Source of the DNA: Nocardioides mangrovi
Lineage (GTDB): Bacteria; Actinomycetota; Actinomycetes; Propionibacteriales; Nocardioidaceae
Assembly (NCBI RefSeq): GCF_020073815.1
Contig: NZ_JAIQZJ010000008.1
Span: forward strand, 186,001-250,000
Length of the DNA: 64,000 nt
Reading direction: 5' to 3'
How positions within the stretch are numbered: position 1 is the first letter of the stretch; the number at the start of each line of letters is the position of its first letter. The translations under genes were made by a program, and so were the position numbers. The notes under the pieces were generated by a model. That model saw only the letters and a list, made by a program, of their open reading frames with translations, searched no databases and was not told where the DNA came from. This document shows positions 1 through 10,180 of this stretch, piece by piece.

Positions 1-368
1 GCGGCCGCTTCGCCCTGCACGCGACCGGCGTCGGGCTCGTGCTCCTCGCCCACGCCCCGACGGAGGTGCTCGACGAGGTGGTCGCGAGTGGGCTCACCCG
101 TTACGCCGACCGCACGATCACCGACCCCGAGCAGCTGCGTCGGGTGCTCGCGACGGTCCGGCGCGACGGCTACGCCGTCAGTCCCGGCGCGGTCACCGAC
201 GACGCGGTCTCGGTCGCCGCGCCGGTCGTCGGGCACGAGGGCCGGGTGGTCGCGGCGATCTCGCTCGTCGTGAGCCTGGCCGACGCCCGGCCAACGGCGC
301 TCGCCCCGGTGGTGCAGACCGCGGCCCGCGCCATCTCCCGGGCCTACGCGGGATCCGGCTTGCACTGA
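1..368 (+). CDS. IclR-family transcriptional regulator, C-terminal part (5' truncated by window edge)
   Basis: Only the end of this gene lies in the window. The frame is open from base 3 and ends with TGA at 366-368. The protein ends with the effector-binding half of an IclR regulator: a GRFALHATGVG-type strand, a hydrophobic strand (VLLAHAP), then a VAAPV..HEGRVVAAISLVV segment and a final helix. The DNA-binding half is outside the window. It lies 48 bases upstream of the Rieske oxygenase start on the same strand, so it may control that oxygenase/reductase pair. The family call is solid; ligand and targets are unknown. Confidence 0.85.
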   Translation, partial: GRFALHATGVGLVLLAHAPTEVLDEVVASGLTRYADRTITDPEQLRRVLATVRRDGYAVSPGAVTDDAVSVAAPVVGHEGRVVAAISLVVSLADARPTALAPVVQTAARAISRAYAGSGLH

Positions 369-416
369 GTGCAAACGTGGTGGCGGTCACCTCGCCGTCC
401 GGCCGAGCCTGAGGAC

Positions 417-1577
417 ATGTCTGAAGCCCTCGACCGCGCACGTGTCAACGCCAAGATCTTCCCCTACCCGTTGAACGCCTGGTACGCCGTGGCGTGGGAC
501 CACGAGCTGACCCACCGCGGCATCCTGGCGCGCACGGTGGCCGGGCGGCCGATGGCGCTCTACCGCACCGAGTCCGGTCGGCCGGTGGCGCTCGCCGACG
601 CGTGTTGGCACCGCCTCGCGCCCCTGTCGATGGGCACTCTCGTCGGCGCGGACGAGATCCAGTGCCCCTACCACGGGCTCCGCTACAACCCGTCCGGCCG
701 CTGCACCAAGCTGCCCGCCCAGGAGACGCTCAACCCGAGCGCGTCGGTGCCGTCGTACCCGATCGTCGAGCGCTACCGCTACGCCTGGGTCTGGCCCGGC
801 GACCCGGCGCTCGCCGACCCTTCCGACATCCCGGACATGCACCAGATGGACGACCCGGAGTGGGCCGGCGACGGGCTCACGATCGAGGCGGCGTGCAACT
901 ACCAGCTGATCCTCGACAACCTGATGGACCTCACGCACGAGGAGTTCGTGCACGGCTCGAGCCTCGGCCAGGACGAGCTGAGCCAGTCGGAGTTCAGCAC
1001 CCGGCTCGAGGACGACGGGCACGTCACCGTGACCCGCTGGATGCTCGACGTGGAGCCGCCGGCCTTCTGGGCCAAGAACATCCGGGACCGTTTCCCGGAC
1101 TTCACCGGCCGGGTCGACCGCTGGCAGATCATCCACTACTACGCACCCGGCACGATCTGCATCGACGTCGGTGTGGCCCCGACCGGCACGGGCGCCCCTG
1201 AGGGGGACCGCAGCCAGGGCGTCAACGGCTACGTCATGAACACGATCACGCCGGAGAGCGAGCGCACCTCGCACTACTTCTGGGCGTTCATGCGCAACTA
1301 CCGGCTGGAGAGCCAACGGATCACCCACGAGCTGCGCGACGGGGTGCGCGGTGTCTTCCGCGAGGACGAGGTGATGCTCAAGGCGCAGCAGGAGGCGATC
1401 GACGCCAACCCCGACTATGCCTTCTACGCCCTCAACATCGACGCCGGCGGGATGTGGGTACGCCGCATCCTCGACGCCATGCTCCGCGACGAGGGCCGCT
1501 ATCCCGACGAGCCGGCCGTCGAGGTCCCCGACGACGCCGCGTCACTCACCGGTCCGGCCGCGGCGGGCGGCCGATGA
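417..1577 (+). CDS. Rieske non-heme iron oxygenase, vanillate O-demethylase (VanA)-like
   Basis: Terminal oxygenase component of an aromatic monooxygenase/O-demethylase, 386 aa, cytoplasmic. A Rieske [2Fe-2S] site is visible as C63-x-H65 ... C83-x2-H86. The mononuclear iron site follows as N168-L-M-D171-L-T-H174-x4-H179. The ATG at 417 is chosen because the N-terminal MSEALDR start fits the family; an in-frame GTG at 369 would add 16 residues. The reductase gene overlaps by 4 bp (ATGA), so the two are one two-component system. VanA-type enzymes demethylate vanillate or related methoxy-aromatics; the substrate here cannot be read from sequence. The upstream IclR regulator is typical for aromatic catabolism. 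Confidence 0.85.
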   Translation: MSEALDRARVNAKIFPYPLNAWYAVAWDHELTHRGILARTVAGRPMALYRTESGRPVALADACWHRLAPLSMGTLVGADEIQCPYHGLRYNPSGRCTKLPAQETLNPSASVPSYPIVERYRYAWVWPGDPALADPSDIPDMHQMDDPEWAGDGLTIEAACNYQLILDNLMDLTHEEFVHGSSLGQDELSQSEFSTRLEDDGHVTVTRWMLDVEPPAFWAKNIRDRFPDFTGRVDRWQIIHYYAPGTICIDVGVAPTGTGAPEGDRSQGVNGYVMNTITPESERTSHYFWAFMRNYRLESQRITHELRDGVRGVFREDEVMLKAQQEAIDANPDYAFYALNIDAGGMWVRRILDAMLRDEGRYPDEPAVEVPDDAASLTGPAAAGGR

Positions 1578-2584
1578 CCGGCCTCGCCGACCACGACTGG
1601 CGCCGGTGCCGGGTGGTCGAGGCCGAGCCGGTCGCCGACCGGGCGCGCCGGATCACGCTCGAGCGGCCCACGGCGCTGGGCCGGCCGGCCGACCCGGGCA
1701 CCCACGTCGACGTCCGGGTGCCGATCGGCGCCGGCACCGACGTCCGCTCCTACTCGGTTGTCGAGTCCGACCCGACCGGGCGCCGCCTGACCCTCACCGT
1801 GCGGCTCGCCGAGCACAGCCGCGGCGGGTCGGCGCACCTCCACGGGCTCGAGGTCGGCGACACCCTCGAGGCGACCCGCCCGCTCCAGGACTTCCCGCTG
1901 CTGATCGGAGCCGACGGCTACACGCTCCTGGCCGGCGGCATCGGGGTCACCGCACTGGTCGGGACCGCCCGGGCGTTGGCCAGGGCCGGGGCGGACTACC
2001 GCGTCGTCTACGTCGGGCGCTCGCGGTCGGTGCTGGCCTACGTCGACCTGCTCGCGGCCGAGCACGGCGACCGCTTCCAGCTGCACGTCGACGACGAGGG
2101 CACCCCGCTCGACGTCGAGGCCCTGGTCGCCGACGTCGCCGCGCGCCCGGGCCGGCAGGAGATGCTGATGTGCGGGCCGGTGCGGCTGATGGACGCGGTG
2201 CGCCGCTCCTGGGAGCACGCCGGCCTGTCGCCGGTCGACCTCCGCTTCGAGACCTTCGGCAGCAGCGGCTGGTGGGACGCCGAGCCCTTCGAGGTGAGCG
2301 TCCCCGACCTCGGCGTCACCGCGACCGTGTCCCCCGACCAGACCATGCTCGAGGCGCTCGAGGCCGCTGGCGCGAACCTGATGTGGGACTGCCGCAAGGG
2401 CGAGTGCGGGCTGTGCGAGATGGCCGTCGTCGACCTCGACGGCCGCCTCGACCACCGCGACGTCTTCCTCAGCGACCGCCAGAAGGCCGAGGGCCGCCGG
2501 GTCTGCCTCTGCGTCGGCCGCGCCGTCGCCGCGGACGGCTCCGAGGGCACCGCGCCCGCGCGGCTGACGCTCACCTTCACCTGA
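1574..2584 (+). CDS. Ferredoxin reductase component, VanB-like (FMN/NAD/[2Fe-2S])
   Basis: Electron-transfer partner of the preceding oxygenase, 336 aa. Order of domains: a ferredoxin-reductase beta-barrel with the flavin motif RSYSVV (58-63), an NAD-binding domain with LAGGIGVTAL (119-128) and MCGP (199-202), and a C-terminal plant-type [2Fe-2S] ferredoxin domain with C273-x4-C278-x2-C281 and a final cysteine at 311 or 313. It would pass electrons from NADH through FMN and the cluster to the Rieske centre. Its start codon overlaps the oxygenase stop, indicating translational coupling. The VanB-like domain order (barrel, NAD domain, C-terminal ferredoxin) is complete. Confidence 0.87.
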   Translation: MTGLADHDWRRCRVVEAEPVADRARRITLERPTALGRPADPGTHVDVRVPIGAGTDVRSYSVVESDPTGRRLTLTVRLAEHSRGGSAHLHGLEVGDTLEATRPLQDFPLLIGADGYTLLAGGIGVTALVGTARALARAGADYRVVYVGRSRSVLAYVDLLAAEHGDRFQLHVDDEGTPLDVEALVADVAARPGRQEMLMCGPVRLMDAVRRSWEHAGLSPVDLRFETFGSSGWWDAEPFEVSVPDLGVTATVSPDQTMLEALEAAGANLMWDCRKGECGLCEMAVVDLDGRLDHRDVFLSDRQKAEGRRVCLCVGRAVAADGSEGTAPARLTLTFT

Positions 2585-2788
2585 GTCGACCGCCGTACGC
2601 CATGCGCCGTACGCCGTACGCGACGGAGATGGCCAGGCCCGAATCCCCGATCCCGGCGATGCCCGCGGTGGCGGGACGGGACTAGCGTCGGCCCGTCCCA
2701 GATCCCCTGCGGCGGTCCGCCGCGCCCGTGACGCCCCTCGACGCCCTCGTGCCCGGCCCGCTGACGCGAGCAGCCCGAGGAGGGCCCC

Positions 2789-4165
2789 ATGAGCATGCAG
2801 CTGGACGACCTGCGCGAGCAGGTCCGGGGTGAGGTCGTCGGTCCCGACGACGCCGAGTACGACGAGGCGCGCGTCGTCCGCAACGCGATGATCGACCGTC
2901 GTCCGGCGGTGATCGTCCGGGCGGTCAACGCCGGCGACGTGATGACCGCCGTACGGTTCGCGGCCGACCACGACCTCAGCATCGCGGTCCGCGGCGGCGC
3001 GCACAGCGTCCCCGGCTTCGGCACCGCCGACGACGCGGTGGTCGTCGACCTCTCGGCGATGCGCGGCGGGCGGGTGGACCCGCTGACGCAGACGGTCCGG
3101 GTCGGCGGTGGCGCCACCTGGGGCGACCTGAACGCGATGACCTACCCCTTCGGGCTGGCCACGACCGGCGGGATCATCTCGACCACCGGCGTCGGCGGCC
3201 TCACCCTCGGCGGCGGCATCGGCTACCTGTCCCGCGGCCTCGGCCTGTCGATGGACAACCTGCTCGCGGCCGACGTGGTCACCGCCGACGGCACCTTCCA
3301 CGTCGCGAGCGAGAAGGAGGACGCGGACCTCTTCTGGGCGATCCGGGGCGGCGGTGGCAACTTCGGCGTCGTCACGTCCTTCGAGTTCCGGCTGAGCCCG
3401 GTGAAGGACATCTACGGCGGCCCGATGTTCTTCGAGCTCGACCAGGCCGGCGACGTGCTGCGCTTCTACCGCGACTTCATCGTCGACGCCCCCGAGGAGC
3501 TCGGCTGCTTCCCGGCGTACCAGATCGCGCCGCCGCTGCCGTTCATCCCGGAGGACCGCCACGGCGAGCCCTTCATCGCGATGGTGGCCTGCTGGGCCGG
3601 CGACCTCGATGCGGGGGAGAAGGCGCTGCAGCCGATCCGCGACATCGCGCCGAGGGTCGCCGAGATGGTCGGGCCGATGCCCTACCCCGCGCTCAACAGC
3701 GCCTTCGACGCGCTGATCCCGCCGGGGCTGCACCACTACTGGAAGGCCAGCTTCGTCAAGGAGCTCACCGACGACGCGATCGCCGCGCACCTCGAGCACG
3801 GGCCGAAGGTGCCGGTCGTCAACTCGACCATGCACATCTACCCGATCAACGGCGCCTGCCACCGGGTCGCGTCCGACGCGACCGCGTTCGCCCACCGCGA
3901 CGCGACCTTCGCGACCGTGATCGCGGGGATGTGGCCGCCGGACGAGGTCTCCGACGAGGCGGGTACGGCGTGGGTGCGCGACTACTACGACGCGACGGCG
4001 CCGCACTCGGAGGAGGGCGGCTACATCAACTTCATGTCCGAGGACGACCAGGACCGGATCCGCGCCAACTACCAGGGCAACTACGACCGGCTGGCGTCGA
4101 TCAAGAAGACCTACGACCCGGGCAACCTCTTCCGGCACAACCAGAACATCACGCCCGCGGGGTGA
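2789..4165 (+). CDS. FAD-linked oxidase, berberine-bridge-enzyme type
   Basis: A 458-aa PCMH-fold flavoprotein oxidase. The FAD-binding half shows the RGGAHS motif (about residue 69), whose histidine is the usual site of covalent 8-alpha flavin attachment, followed by GVGGLTLGGGIG and RGGGGNFGVVTSF. The second attachment cysteine of bicovalent enzymes is not seen at its normal place. The C-terminal BBE segment (YINFM ... RIRANYQGNYDRL ... YDPGNLF) is intact. A GAGGAGGG ribosome site precedes the ATG. Such enzymes oxidise sugars, alcohols or alkaloid-like compounds; no substrate can be assigned. A second, distant relative lies at 61136-62512. The stop codon overlaps the remnant of a TetR gene. 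Confidence 0.85.
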   Translation: MSMQLDDLREQVRGEVVGPDDAEYDEARVVRNAMIDRRPAVIVRAVNAGDVMTAVRFAADHDLSIAVRGGAHSVPGFGTADDAVVVDLSAMRGGRVDPLTQTVRVGGGATWGDLNAMTYPFGLATTGGIISTTGVGGLTLGGGIGYLSRGLGLSMDNLLAADVVTADGTFHVASEKEDADLFWAIRGGGGNFGVVTSFEFRLSPVKDIYGGPMFFELDQAGDVLRFYRDFIVDAPEELGCFPAYQIAPPLPFIPEDRHGEPFIAMVACWAGDLDAGEKALQPIRDIAPRVAEMVGPMPYPALNSAFDALIPPGLHHYWKASFVKELTDDAIAAHLEHGPKVPVVNSTMHIYPINGACHRVASDATAFAHRDATFATVIAGMWPPDEVSDEAGTAWVRDYYDATAPHSEEGGYINFMSEDDQDRIRANYQGNYDRLASIKKTYDPGNLFRHNQNITPAG

Positions 4166-4672
4166 CCGCCGCGACGATCGACGACATCGTCATCGGCGCC
4201 GGCACCACCCCGGACGACCTTCTGCCTGCACCTCCCGTCGGAGCCGGCCCTGATGCACGCGCTCATCGTCGACATCAACGAGGTCCTCGCCGGCGCCGAC
4301 GACCCCGCCCTCGAGCAGGTCGGCGCCTACGGCGACCGCGCCCAGATCCGCGGCTGGATCGAGAAGCGCTTCGACCAGTGGCCCGACCTGATGCCCAAGG
4401 TCCGCGCCGCCAACCAGGCCGCCGGCACCGACCCCGAGATCGAGCTCGCCGTCGAGAAGTGGTTCGAGTCCGCCATCGGCGACATCCACCGCGGCCTCGA
4501 CAAGGCCAAACGCTTCGACAAGGACTCACGCCACGTCCGCGGTGTCCTCGCCTTCGCCCAGGTCGAGTTCCTTTCCCGCCGCTGGATGCTCGAGGGCTGG
4601 GACGACAAGGTCGACCGCGACGTCGCCCACAACACGATCACCGACAGCTGGTGTGCACTGCTGGCCAGGTAG
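4162..4672 (+). pseudogene. TetR-family regulator remnant: 5'-truncated and frameshifted
   Basis: Two frames together spell a TetR regulator. The frame starting at GTG 4162 gives VTAATIDDIVIGAGTTPDD, the helix-turn-helix region; the reading then must shift near 4216-4222 into the frame giving TTFCLHLPSEPALMHAL and the ligand-binding domain, which runs to TAG at 4672. One extra base explains the shift, compared with the usual PD-T-F-Y-L-H-F-P pattern. The first helix of the DNA-binding domain is missing because the frame runs directly into the end of the FAD oxidase gene. The remaining part from ATG 4253 could encode 139 aa without DNA-binding ability. I read it as decayed; a sequencing error could explain the shift but not the missing N-terminus. 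Confidence 0.75.
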
Positions 4673-4718
4673 TCCTATTGGCCAGCGGGACGTCTCGGTG
4701 GGGGCAGGGCCTTGCGTC

Positions 4719-4751
4719 CGGATCCTGTTCGGTGGATCGTCCGTGGATCCG
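4719..4751. promoter_or_regulatory. Inverted repeat upstream of the SIR2-NTPase gene
   Basis: CGGATCC (4719-4725) and GGATCCG (4745-4751) form 7-bp perfect inverted arms separated by 19 bases, with a third GGATC at 4733-4737 between them. The element ends 25 bases before the ATG at 4777. It could be an operator or part of the promoter. No clear -10/-35 pair was recognised. Confidence 0.35.
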
Positions 4752-4776
4752 ACCCGTGCTCATGTAGAAAGGTCCA

Positions 4777-7539
4777 ATGCCGGTTGCCCTTGATGAAGCA
4801 GCACTGAAGCATCGTCTTCGGCGCGCCTTCCTAGCCGAGGACGCTAAGCCGATTGTGTTTGTCGTTGGAGCTGGGCTCTCTGCAGGAGCGGTGCCCTCCA
4901 CGAGTCAGATGCTCGCCTACTTTCAAGGAGCTGTTTCCGACGACGCTGAGGATCTAAACGACTTCAAACGCGAGGTCCTGCAAGATTCCCCCCCACAGTA
5001 TCGGTATCAGGCCGCTACGCAGTTTGTGCTTGAGCGAGCAGGTCTCGACGCCCTGAATCGAACCGTGCGGCTAGCCGTGCTCGCGGCACGGACGCCAAAG
5101 CTAAGCCCAGAGCTCGGACGACGATATGTCCGCAGCGAGGCGGACCTGAAAACGCTCGAGCTCGATGCAGGGGGCTGGGCTATTCCGCAGGGTCAGCAGG
5201 CGCTTGGCCGAATCCTCGCTCTGGTCCCTGATGAGACTCGCGGGCCGGTGCTCACAACGAATTTCGACCCGCTGCTCGAGGCTTCTATCAGCGTGGCTGG
5301 TCTCAACCCCTGGAAGGTGGTGGCGGATACTGACGGAGCTGTCCCACCTCTGCCCCGAGGTGTCTCGGGAGTTATTCCTGTCGTCCATCTGCATGGATCT
5401 TGGAGCGAAGGCGACACCCTCCATACCAGTGCTCAGCTTAGTCACGATCGCCCTAGGCTTGCCGGTAGCTTGAGGCAACTCCTAACGAGCTGCCTCGTTG
5501 TGGTCGTCGGCTATGCAGGGTGGGACGATGTGCTTACCGGCTCACTTCACCGTTTGGTAGAGGAGGGGACGGTTCACGACTTAGAGGTCCTCTGGGCTTG
5601 TCACGGCGATACGGTGGAAATGGGGGCACTGCCGCCGGCGGGACTTCCTGGTCGGCTGCAGCCGTACGTTGAGGTCAACGGAAACACTATGTTCCCGTCG
5701 CTGGAGCAGGCGCTGAGGCAGCGGCTAGGCGCACCGATAGCGACGAGTGCTCGATCGCGCGAAGCCGCCCAGTTCTCAGGCACGCGGCTATTGACGCCCG
5801 AATTCTTCGCCAAGCAGCGATCGCGGGAAGGCTCGGCTGTCGATGCGCTCTCATATTTCGATGGCCGCGCTCCTTCTTGGGTCGATGCGCTTGATCGGCG
5901 AGCCCCAATGCTGTCAAGAACTAGGGAGTGCCTTGACCTTTTACTAGATGCCGAATTCTCACATTTAGCCCTTCTCGTCGAAGGGCCGACTGGAGAGGGA
6001 AAATCAACCGCACTTCGACAGATTGCCGCCGAGCTCGCTGTCGATGGAGACTCCGATGCGTACTGGGTTGAGGCTGGCGCCGCATTTCCATGGAATGAAT
6101 TGGAAGAGTCGACGGCCACTTCTCGCCGCACCTGGGTCATTGTCGACGACGCTGACATTTGGGCTCGGGAGATTCGCAATCTTGTCGTGCGCCTTCGTAA
6201 CGACGGCCGCGAAGACCTTCGTTTAGTGCTGGCGTCGCGAGATACTGACTGGTTGCGTTCCACCTCTGGGGAACGCGCGATGCTGAGTACGGCCGACTTG
6301 GTTCATTTTCAGTTCCAAGGGATATCCGATGCCGATGCCGTCGAGATCGTTTCTGCTTGGGGGGTACACGGGACTGAGGGTCTCGGTGCGCTTTCCAATG
6401 TTCCCGGATCAGACGATCGCGCTCGGATCCTCCACGCTGCCAGCAGCGGCGCCGGTGGGAGCTCACTCTTGGGTGCTCTGTTAAGCGTCCGGTTCGGCGC
6501 TGCGTTCAACCAACACATTCGGGAGCTGATGGCGAGGCTCGATCGCATGCGACTTCCGGACAAAGGCACGGTTCTTGACGCATATCTGATTGTTTGCTTG
6601 GCGGGCCGCTTTGGTCTTCCTGAGGTGCTTGTGAGTCACCTAGCTGCCCATTTCCACCTATCGGAGAGCGAAGCTGACAGGCTAATCCTGCGGAGGCTCG
6701 GTCGTGAGGCCGCTGCGCAGAGACACGGCGAAGTCGTGGTGCCGCGGCACGCGCGGATCGCGGATGCTGTGATCTCGCTGATTCCTGAATTTAGGCAGGA
6801 GTCACTTGGAGATCTGCTCTCTGAGTATGTATTTGGTGTTACCTCGCGCGCCGGTGACGGACGATGGAACGAGGCGACGGTGGCGGTCGCGTACTGCAGT
6901 CAAAAGATCGAAGACAAAGACGTCGCGATCGCATGTGCACTAGCTGGTCAATCAGCCAATGGAGCGCAGCTGCGGCAGGTCGTCAATTCGATGTACGTGC
7001 TTCGGAAATTCAACGAACTTGGTCGGGCAACGGAAATCGCTACCGAGGCGTGGTCAAGTATCGACTTGTTTCGCGACCATCGGTTGGCTCTCCGCAGCTT
7101 CTTCCTTGAGTGGGCGAGGGTCGAGGGACTGCAAGGGCATGGGCGCAACAGCGCTTCCTTGAATGCTTGCGCGATCTTAGATCTACCGGGCGCTGACTTC
7201 TTAGGGCGCACGGAAGCCATATATGGTCTGAATGGCCTTGCTTTCTCATTCGGAATTCTTCCTCCGAGCGATTCGGGGTTAGAGGTGCAGTGGCGAGGTG
7301 TTCTGGCGGAGGCGGCGCTGGATCTCGGCCCTATGCGGGAACTTCGCGACCAGGCTGAACGGTATCTCGGATCTGCGACTAGAGATGGATATCAATCGGT
7401 CCGCGAGGTGCGAGACCGCCGAGGGCTGCTCAAGGCGAGCATTAAGACTGCCTTTCGCGGCGCTACAGTTGGTCCGGCGAGACGATACGGCCGCGACGCG
7501 GAAAGCGTAAATCAACTCGCGCAATTGTTGGATTTGTAG
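4777..7539 (+). CDS. SIR2-domain / P-loop NTPase protein, probable antiphage NADase (SIR2-STAND-like)
   Basis: A 920-aa protein in three parts. Residues about 20-310 are a SIR2-like domain: nucleotide-binding GAGLSAG (31-37), TTNFD (160-164, N162), VVHLHGSW (202-209, with H204/H206) and VVVVGYAGWDD (241-251). Residues about 370-600 are a P-loop NTPase with Walker A GPTGEGKST (403-411) and Walker B VIVDDAD (454-460). The remaining 320 residues are mainly helical and match nothing I know; a sensor role is inferred. In ThsA, Avs5/SIR2-STAND and DSR proteins the SIR2 domain destroys NAD+ after phage sensing. The ATG is preceded by AGAAAGG. GC of two hand-counted lines is 52-62%, and TTA/ATA/AGA codons occur, unlike neighbours at about 70% or more: a transferred gene. 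No partner gene adjoins it. Confidence 0.8.
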   Translation: MPVALDEAALKHRLRRAFLAEDAKPIVFVVGAGLSAGAVPSTSQMLAYFQGAVSDDAEDLNDFKREVLQDSPPQYRYQAATQFVLERAGLDALNRTVRLAVLAARTPKLSPELGRRYVRSEADLKTLELDAGGWAIPQGQQALGRILALVPDETRGPVLTTNFDPLLEASISVAGLNPWKVVADTDGAVPPLPRGVSGVIPVVHLHGSWSEGDTLHTSAQLSHDRPRLAGSLRQLLTSCLVVVVGYAGWDDVLTGSLHRLVEEGTVHDLEVLWACHGDTVEMGALPPAGLPGRLQPYVEVNGNTMFPSLEQALRQRLGAPIATSARSREAAQFSGTRLLTPEFFAKQRSREGSAVDALSYFDGRAPSWVDALDRRAPMLSRTRECLDLLLDAEFSHLALLVEGPTGEGKSTALRQIAAELAVDGDSDAYWVEAGAAFPWNELEESTATSRRTWVIVDDADIWAREIRNLVVRLRNDGREDLRLVLASRDTDWLRSTSGERAMLSTADLVHFQFQGISDADAVEIVSAWGVHGTEGLGALSNVPGSDDRARILHAASSGAGGSSLLGALLSVRFGAAFNQHIRELMARLDRMRLPDKGTVLDAYLIVCLAGRFGLPEVLVSHLAAHFHLSESEADRLILRRLGREAAAQRHGEVVVPRHARIADAVISLIPEFRQESLGDLLSEYVFGVTSRAGDGRWNEATVAVAYCSQKIEDKDVAIACALAGQSANGAQLRQVVNSMYVLRKFNELGRATEIATEAWSSIDLFRDHRLALRSFFLEWARVEGLQGHGRNSASLNACAILDLPGADFLGRTEAIYGLNGLAFSFGILPPSDSGLEVQWRGVLAEAALDLGPMRELRDQAERYLGSATRDGYQSVREVRDRRGLLKASIKTAFRGATVGPARRYGRDAESVNQLAQLLDL

Positions 7540-7661
7540 GCGCCGGCTACGGTCTGCATCTTATTGAATCAGGGTCGGAGTCGAGAGACTGTAAACGAAC
7601 GGCTCCGCCCGGCGCCCGTATCCCACGCCGATCGCGCTGGAGAGCTGACGCGATAAATGAT

Positions 7662-9134
<1,473 letters not shown>

Positions 9135-9302
9135 CCGCGCAGGGTGCCCCGTACGACGAGATCGCAGTCCTGCTCAGGAATGAATCCCGACACCCGATGG
9201 TTCTGGATGTCAGCTGGATCCGTTACATGCCCCCGGGCCTCACCACTTGTCGCTCCGAGCGACCACCTGCCGAGAGGCGGCTGTCGGACCAGCGAGCAGC
9301 AC

Positions 9303-9347
9303 CACGAAGCCACCCGTCGGGTAAGCCCCGAGCCGGGTGGCTTCGTG
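9303..9347. terminator. Strong hairpin between the DUF6328 gene and the permease
   Basis: Perfect 13-bp inverted arms, CACGAAGCCACCC (9303-9315) and GGGTGGCTTCGTG (9335-9347), enclose a 19-base loop. It lies 50 bases after the stop of the minus-strand gene at 9397 and well before the permease start, so it probably terminates the upstream transcript. There is no T-run. The rest of 9135-9396 shows no gene. Confidence 0.6.
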
Positions 9348-9396
9348 CTTCTCGGGGGTCGTGCTGCTGACGGGGAGCGATAGCGCTCCCTGAGCA

Positions 9397-9870
9397 TCAC
9401 GACCTGGGCGGGGAGGCGCTCCGAGACAGGTAGGTCGGCAGCACGAGCAACAGCGCCGTGATCACGAGACCGATCCCGATGCCGGCGACCAGGGCGGCGG
9501 AGCGGTCGATGACCATGTCGAAGGTGAAGAAGATGATCCCGGTGATCATCAGCGAGAGCGTGGTCACCGCGGCCGCGACCAGCCGCTGAGCGGCGGCCAG
9601 GATGCGGTCCTTCACGTGCTCGCCCGACAGCCGCCGGTGGATGACGACGGGGGAGAGCAGGAAGAGGGTCGTGAGGGCGGCGGGGACGACGAGGACCAGG
9701 TACGTCGTGCGCTGGAAGTCGTCGAGGTCGCCGAACGAGCTCTGGAAGGGGAGCGTCAGCAGGAAGCCGGCGGTGAGCTGGGCCCCGGTCTGCATCACCC
9801 GCAGCTCCTGCAGCAGGTCGTCGAACTTCCGATCGAGGCGCTCCTCCTCGGTCTCGTCGCGCCCGCTCAC
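9397..9870 (-). CDS. DUF6328 family membrane protein
   Basis: A 157-aa protein. The N-terminus is charged (MSGRDETEEERLDRKFDDLLQELRVMQTG), followed by four predicted membrane helices (about 32-47, 58-76, 92-113 and 121-145). The ELRVMQTG start and LPFQ..F segment fit DUF6328, an actinobacterial family of unknown role. The start is GTG at 9870, three bases after the stop of the preceding small Rho_N-like gene, so the two are probably co-transcribed. Confidence 0.75.
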   Translation of the reverse strand: MSGRDETEEERLDRKFDDLLQELRVMQTGAQLTAGFLLTLPFQSSFGDLDDFQRTTYLVLVVPAALTTLFLLSPVVIHRRLSGEHVKDRILAAAQRLVAAAVTTLSLMITGIIFFTFDMVIDRSAALVAGIGIGLVITALLLVLPTYLSRSASPPRS

Positions 9871-9873
9871 CGG

Positions 9874-10146
9874 TCAGGTGTTGCGCAGCGCGTCGACCAG
9901 CTCGGACTTCTTCATCGACGAGCGGCCCTCGACGTCGAGCTCGGCGGCGCGCTTGCGGAGGTCGGCGACCGTCCAGTCGTCGTACGAGGGCGAGGAGCCA
10001 CCCTTCTTGCCGACCGCCTTCCGCGAGGTGTTGGCGGCGGCGTTGGCGATCCGCGCGGACTTCTCCTTGCTGTTGCCCTCGTCGCGCAGCTTCTCGTAGA
10101 GCTCGTCGTCCTTGACGCTGGGTCCGGGTGTCTTCTTAGCCGGCAT
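9874..10146 (-). CDS. Small DUF7218 / Rho_N (SAP-like) domain protein
   Basis: A 90-aa basic protein. The first half (DELYEKLRDEGNSKEKSARIANAAAN, split here only by length) resembles DUF7218; the second half, from YDDWTVADLRKRAAELDV to ELVDALRNT, is a Rho termination factor N-terminal/SAP-like helix-extension-helix module that often binds nucleic acid. The ATG at 10146 is chosen because AGGAG lies 7 bases upstream and the coding pattern begins there, although the frame stays open further upstream. It is likely a DNA/RNA-associated stress or chromatin protein; this role is inference. Confidence 0.78.
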   Translation of the reverse strand: MPAKKTPGPSVKDDELYEKLRDEGNSKEKSARIANAAANTSRKAVGKKGGSSPSYDDWTVADLRKRAAELDVEGRSSMKKSELVDALRNT

Positions 10147-10180
10147 CGTTCGCTCCTGACCGTCGGGGGTGGACCTTCGC

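Noticed and set aside
2590..2625. CGCCGTACGC repeated three times after the reductase gene, and a similar string at 7691
   Set aside because: The 7691 copy lies inside the permease coding region and the word is common in this genome's codon usage; not an attachment site pair.
1499..4138. An 879-codon minus-strand frame across the reductase and FAD oxidase genes
   Set aside because: Antisense of genes with clear flavin, NAD and Fe-S motifs; no domain visible.
4777..7539. Multi-gene defence island around the SIR2 gene
   Set aside because: Neighbours are a TetR remnant and an amino-acid permease; no partner effector, transposase, integrase or direct-repeat ends were seen.
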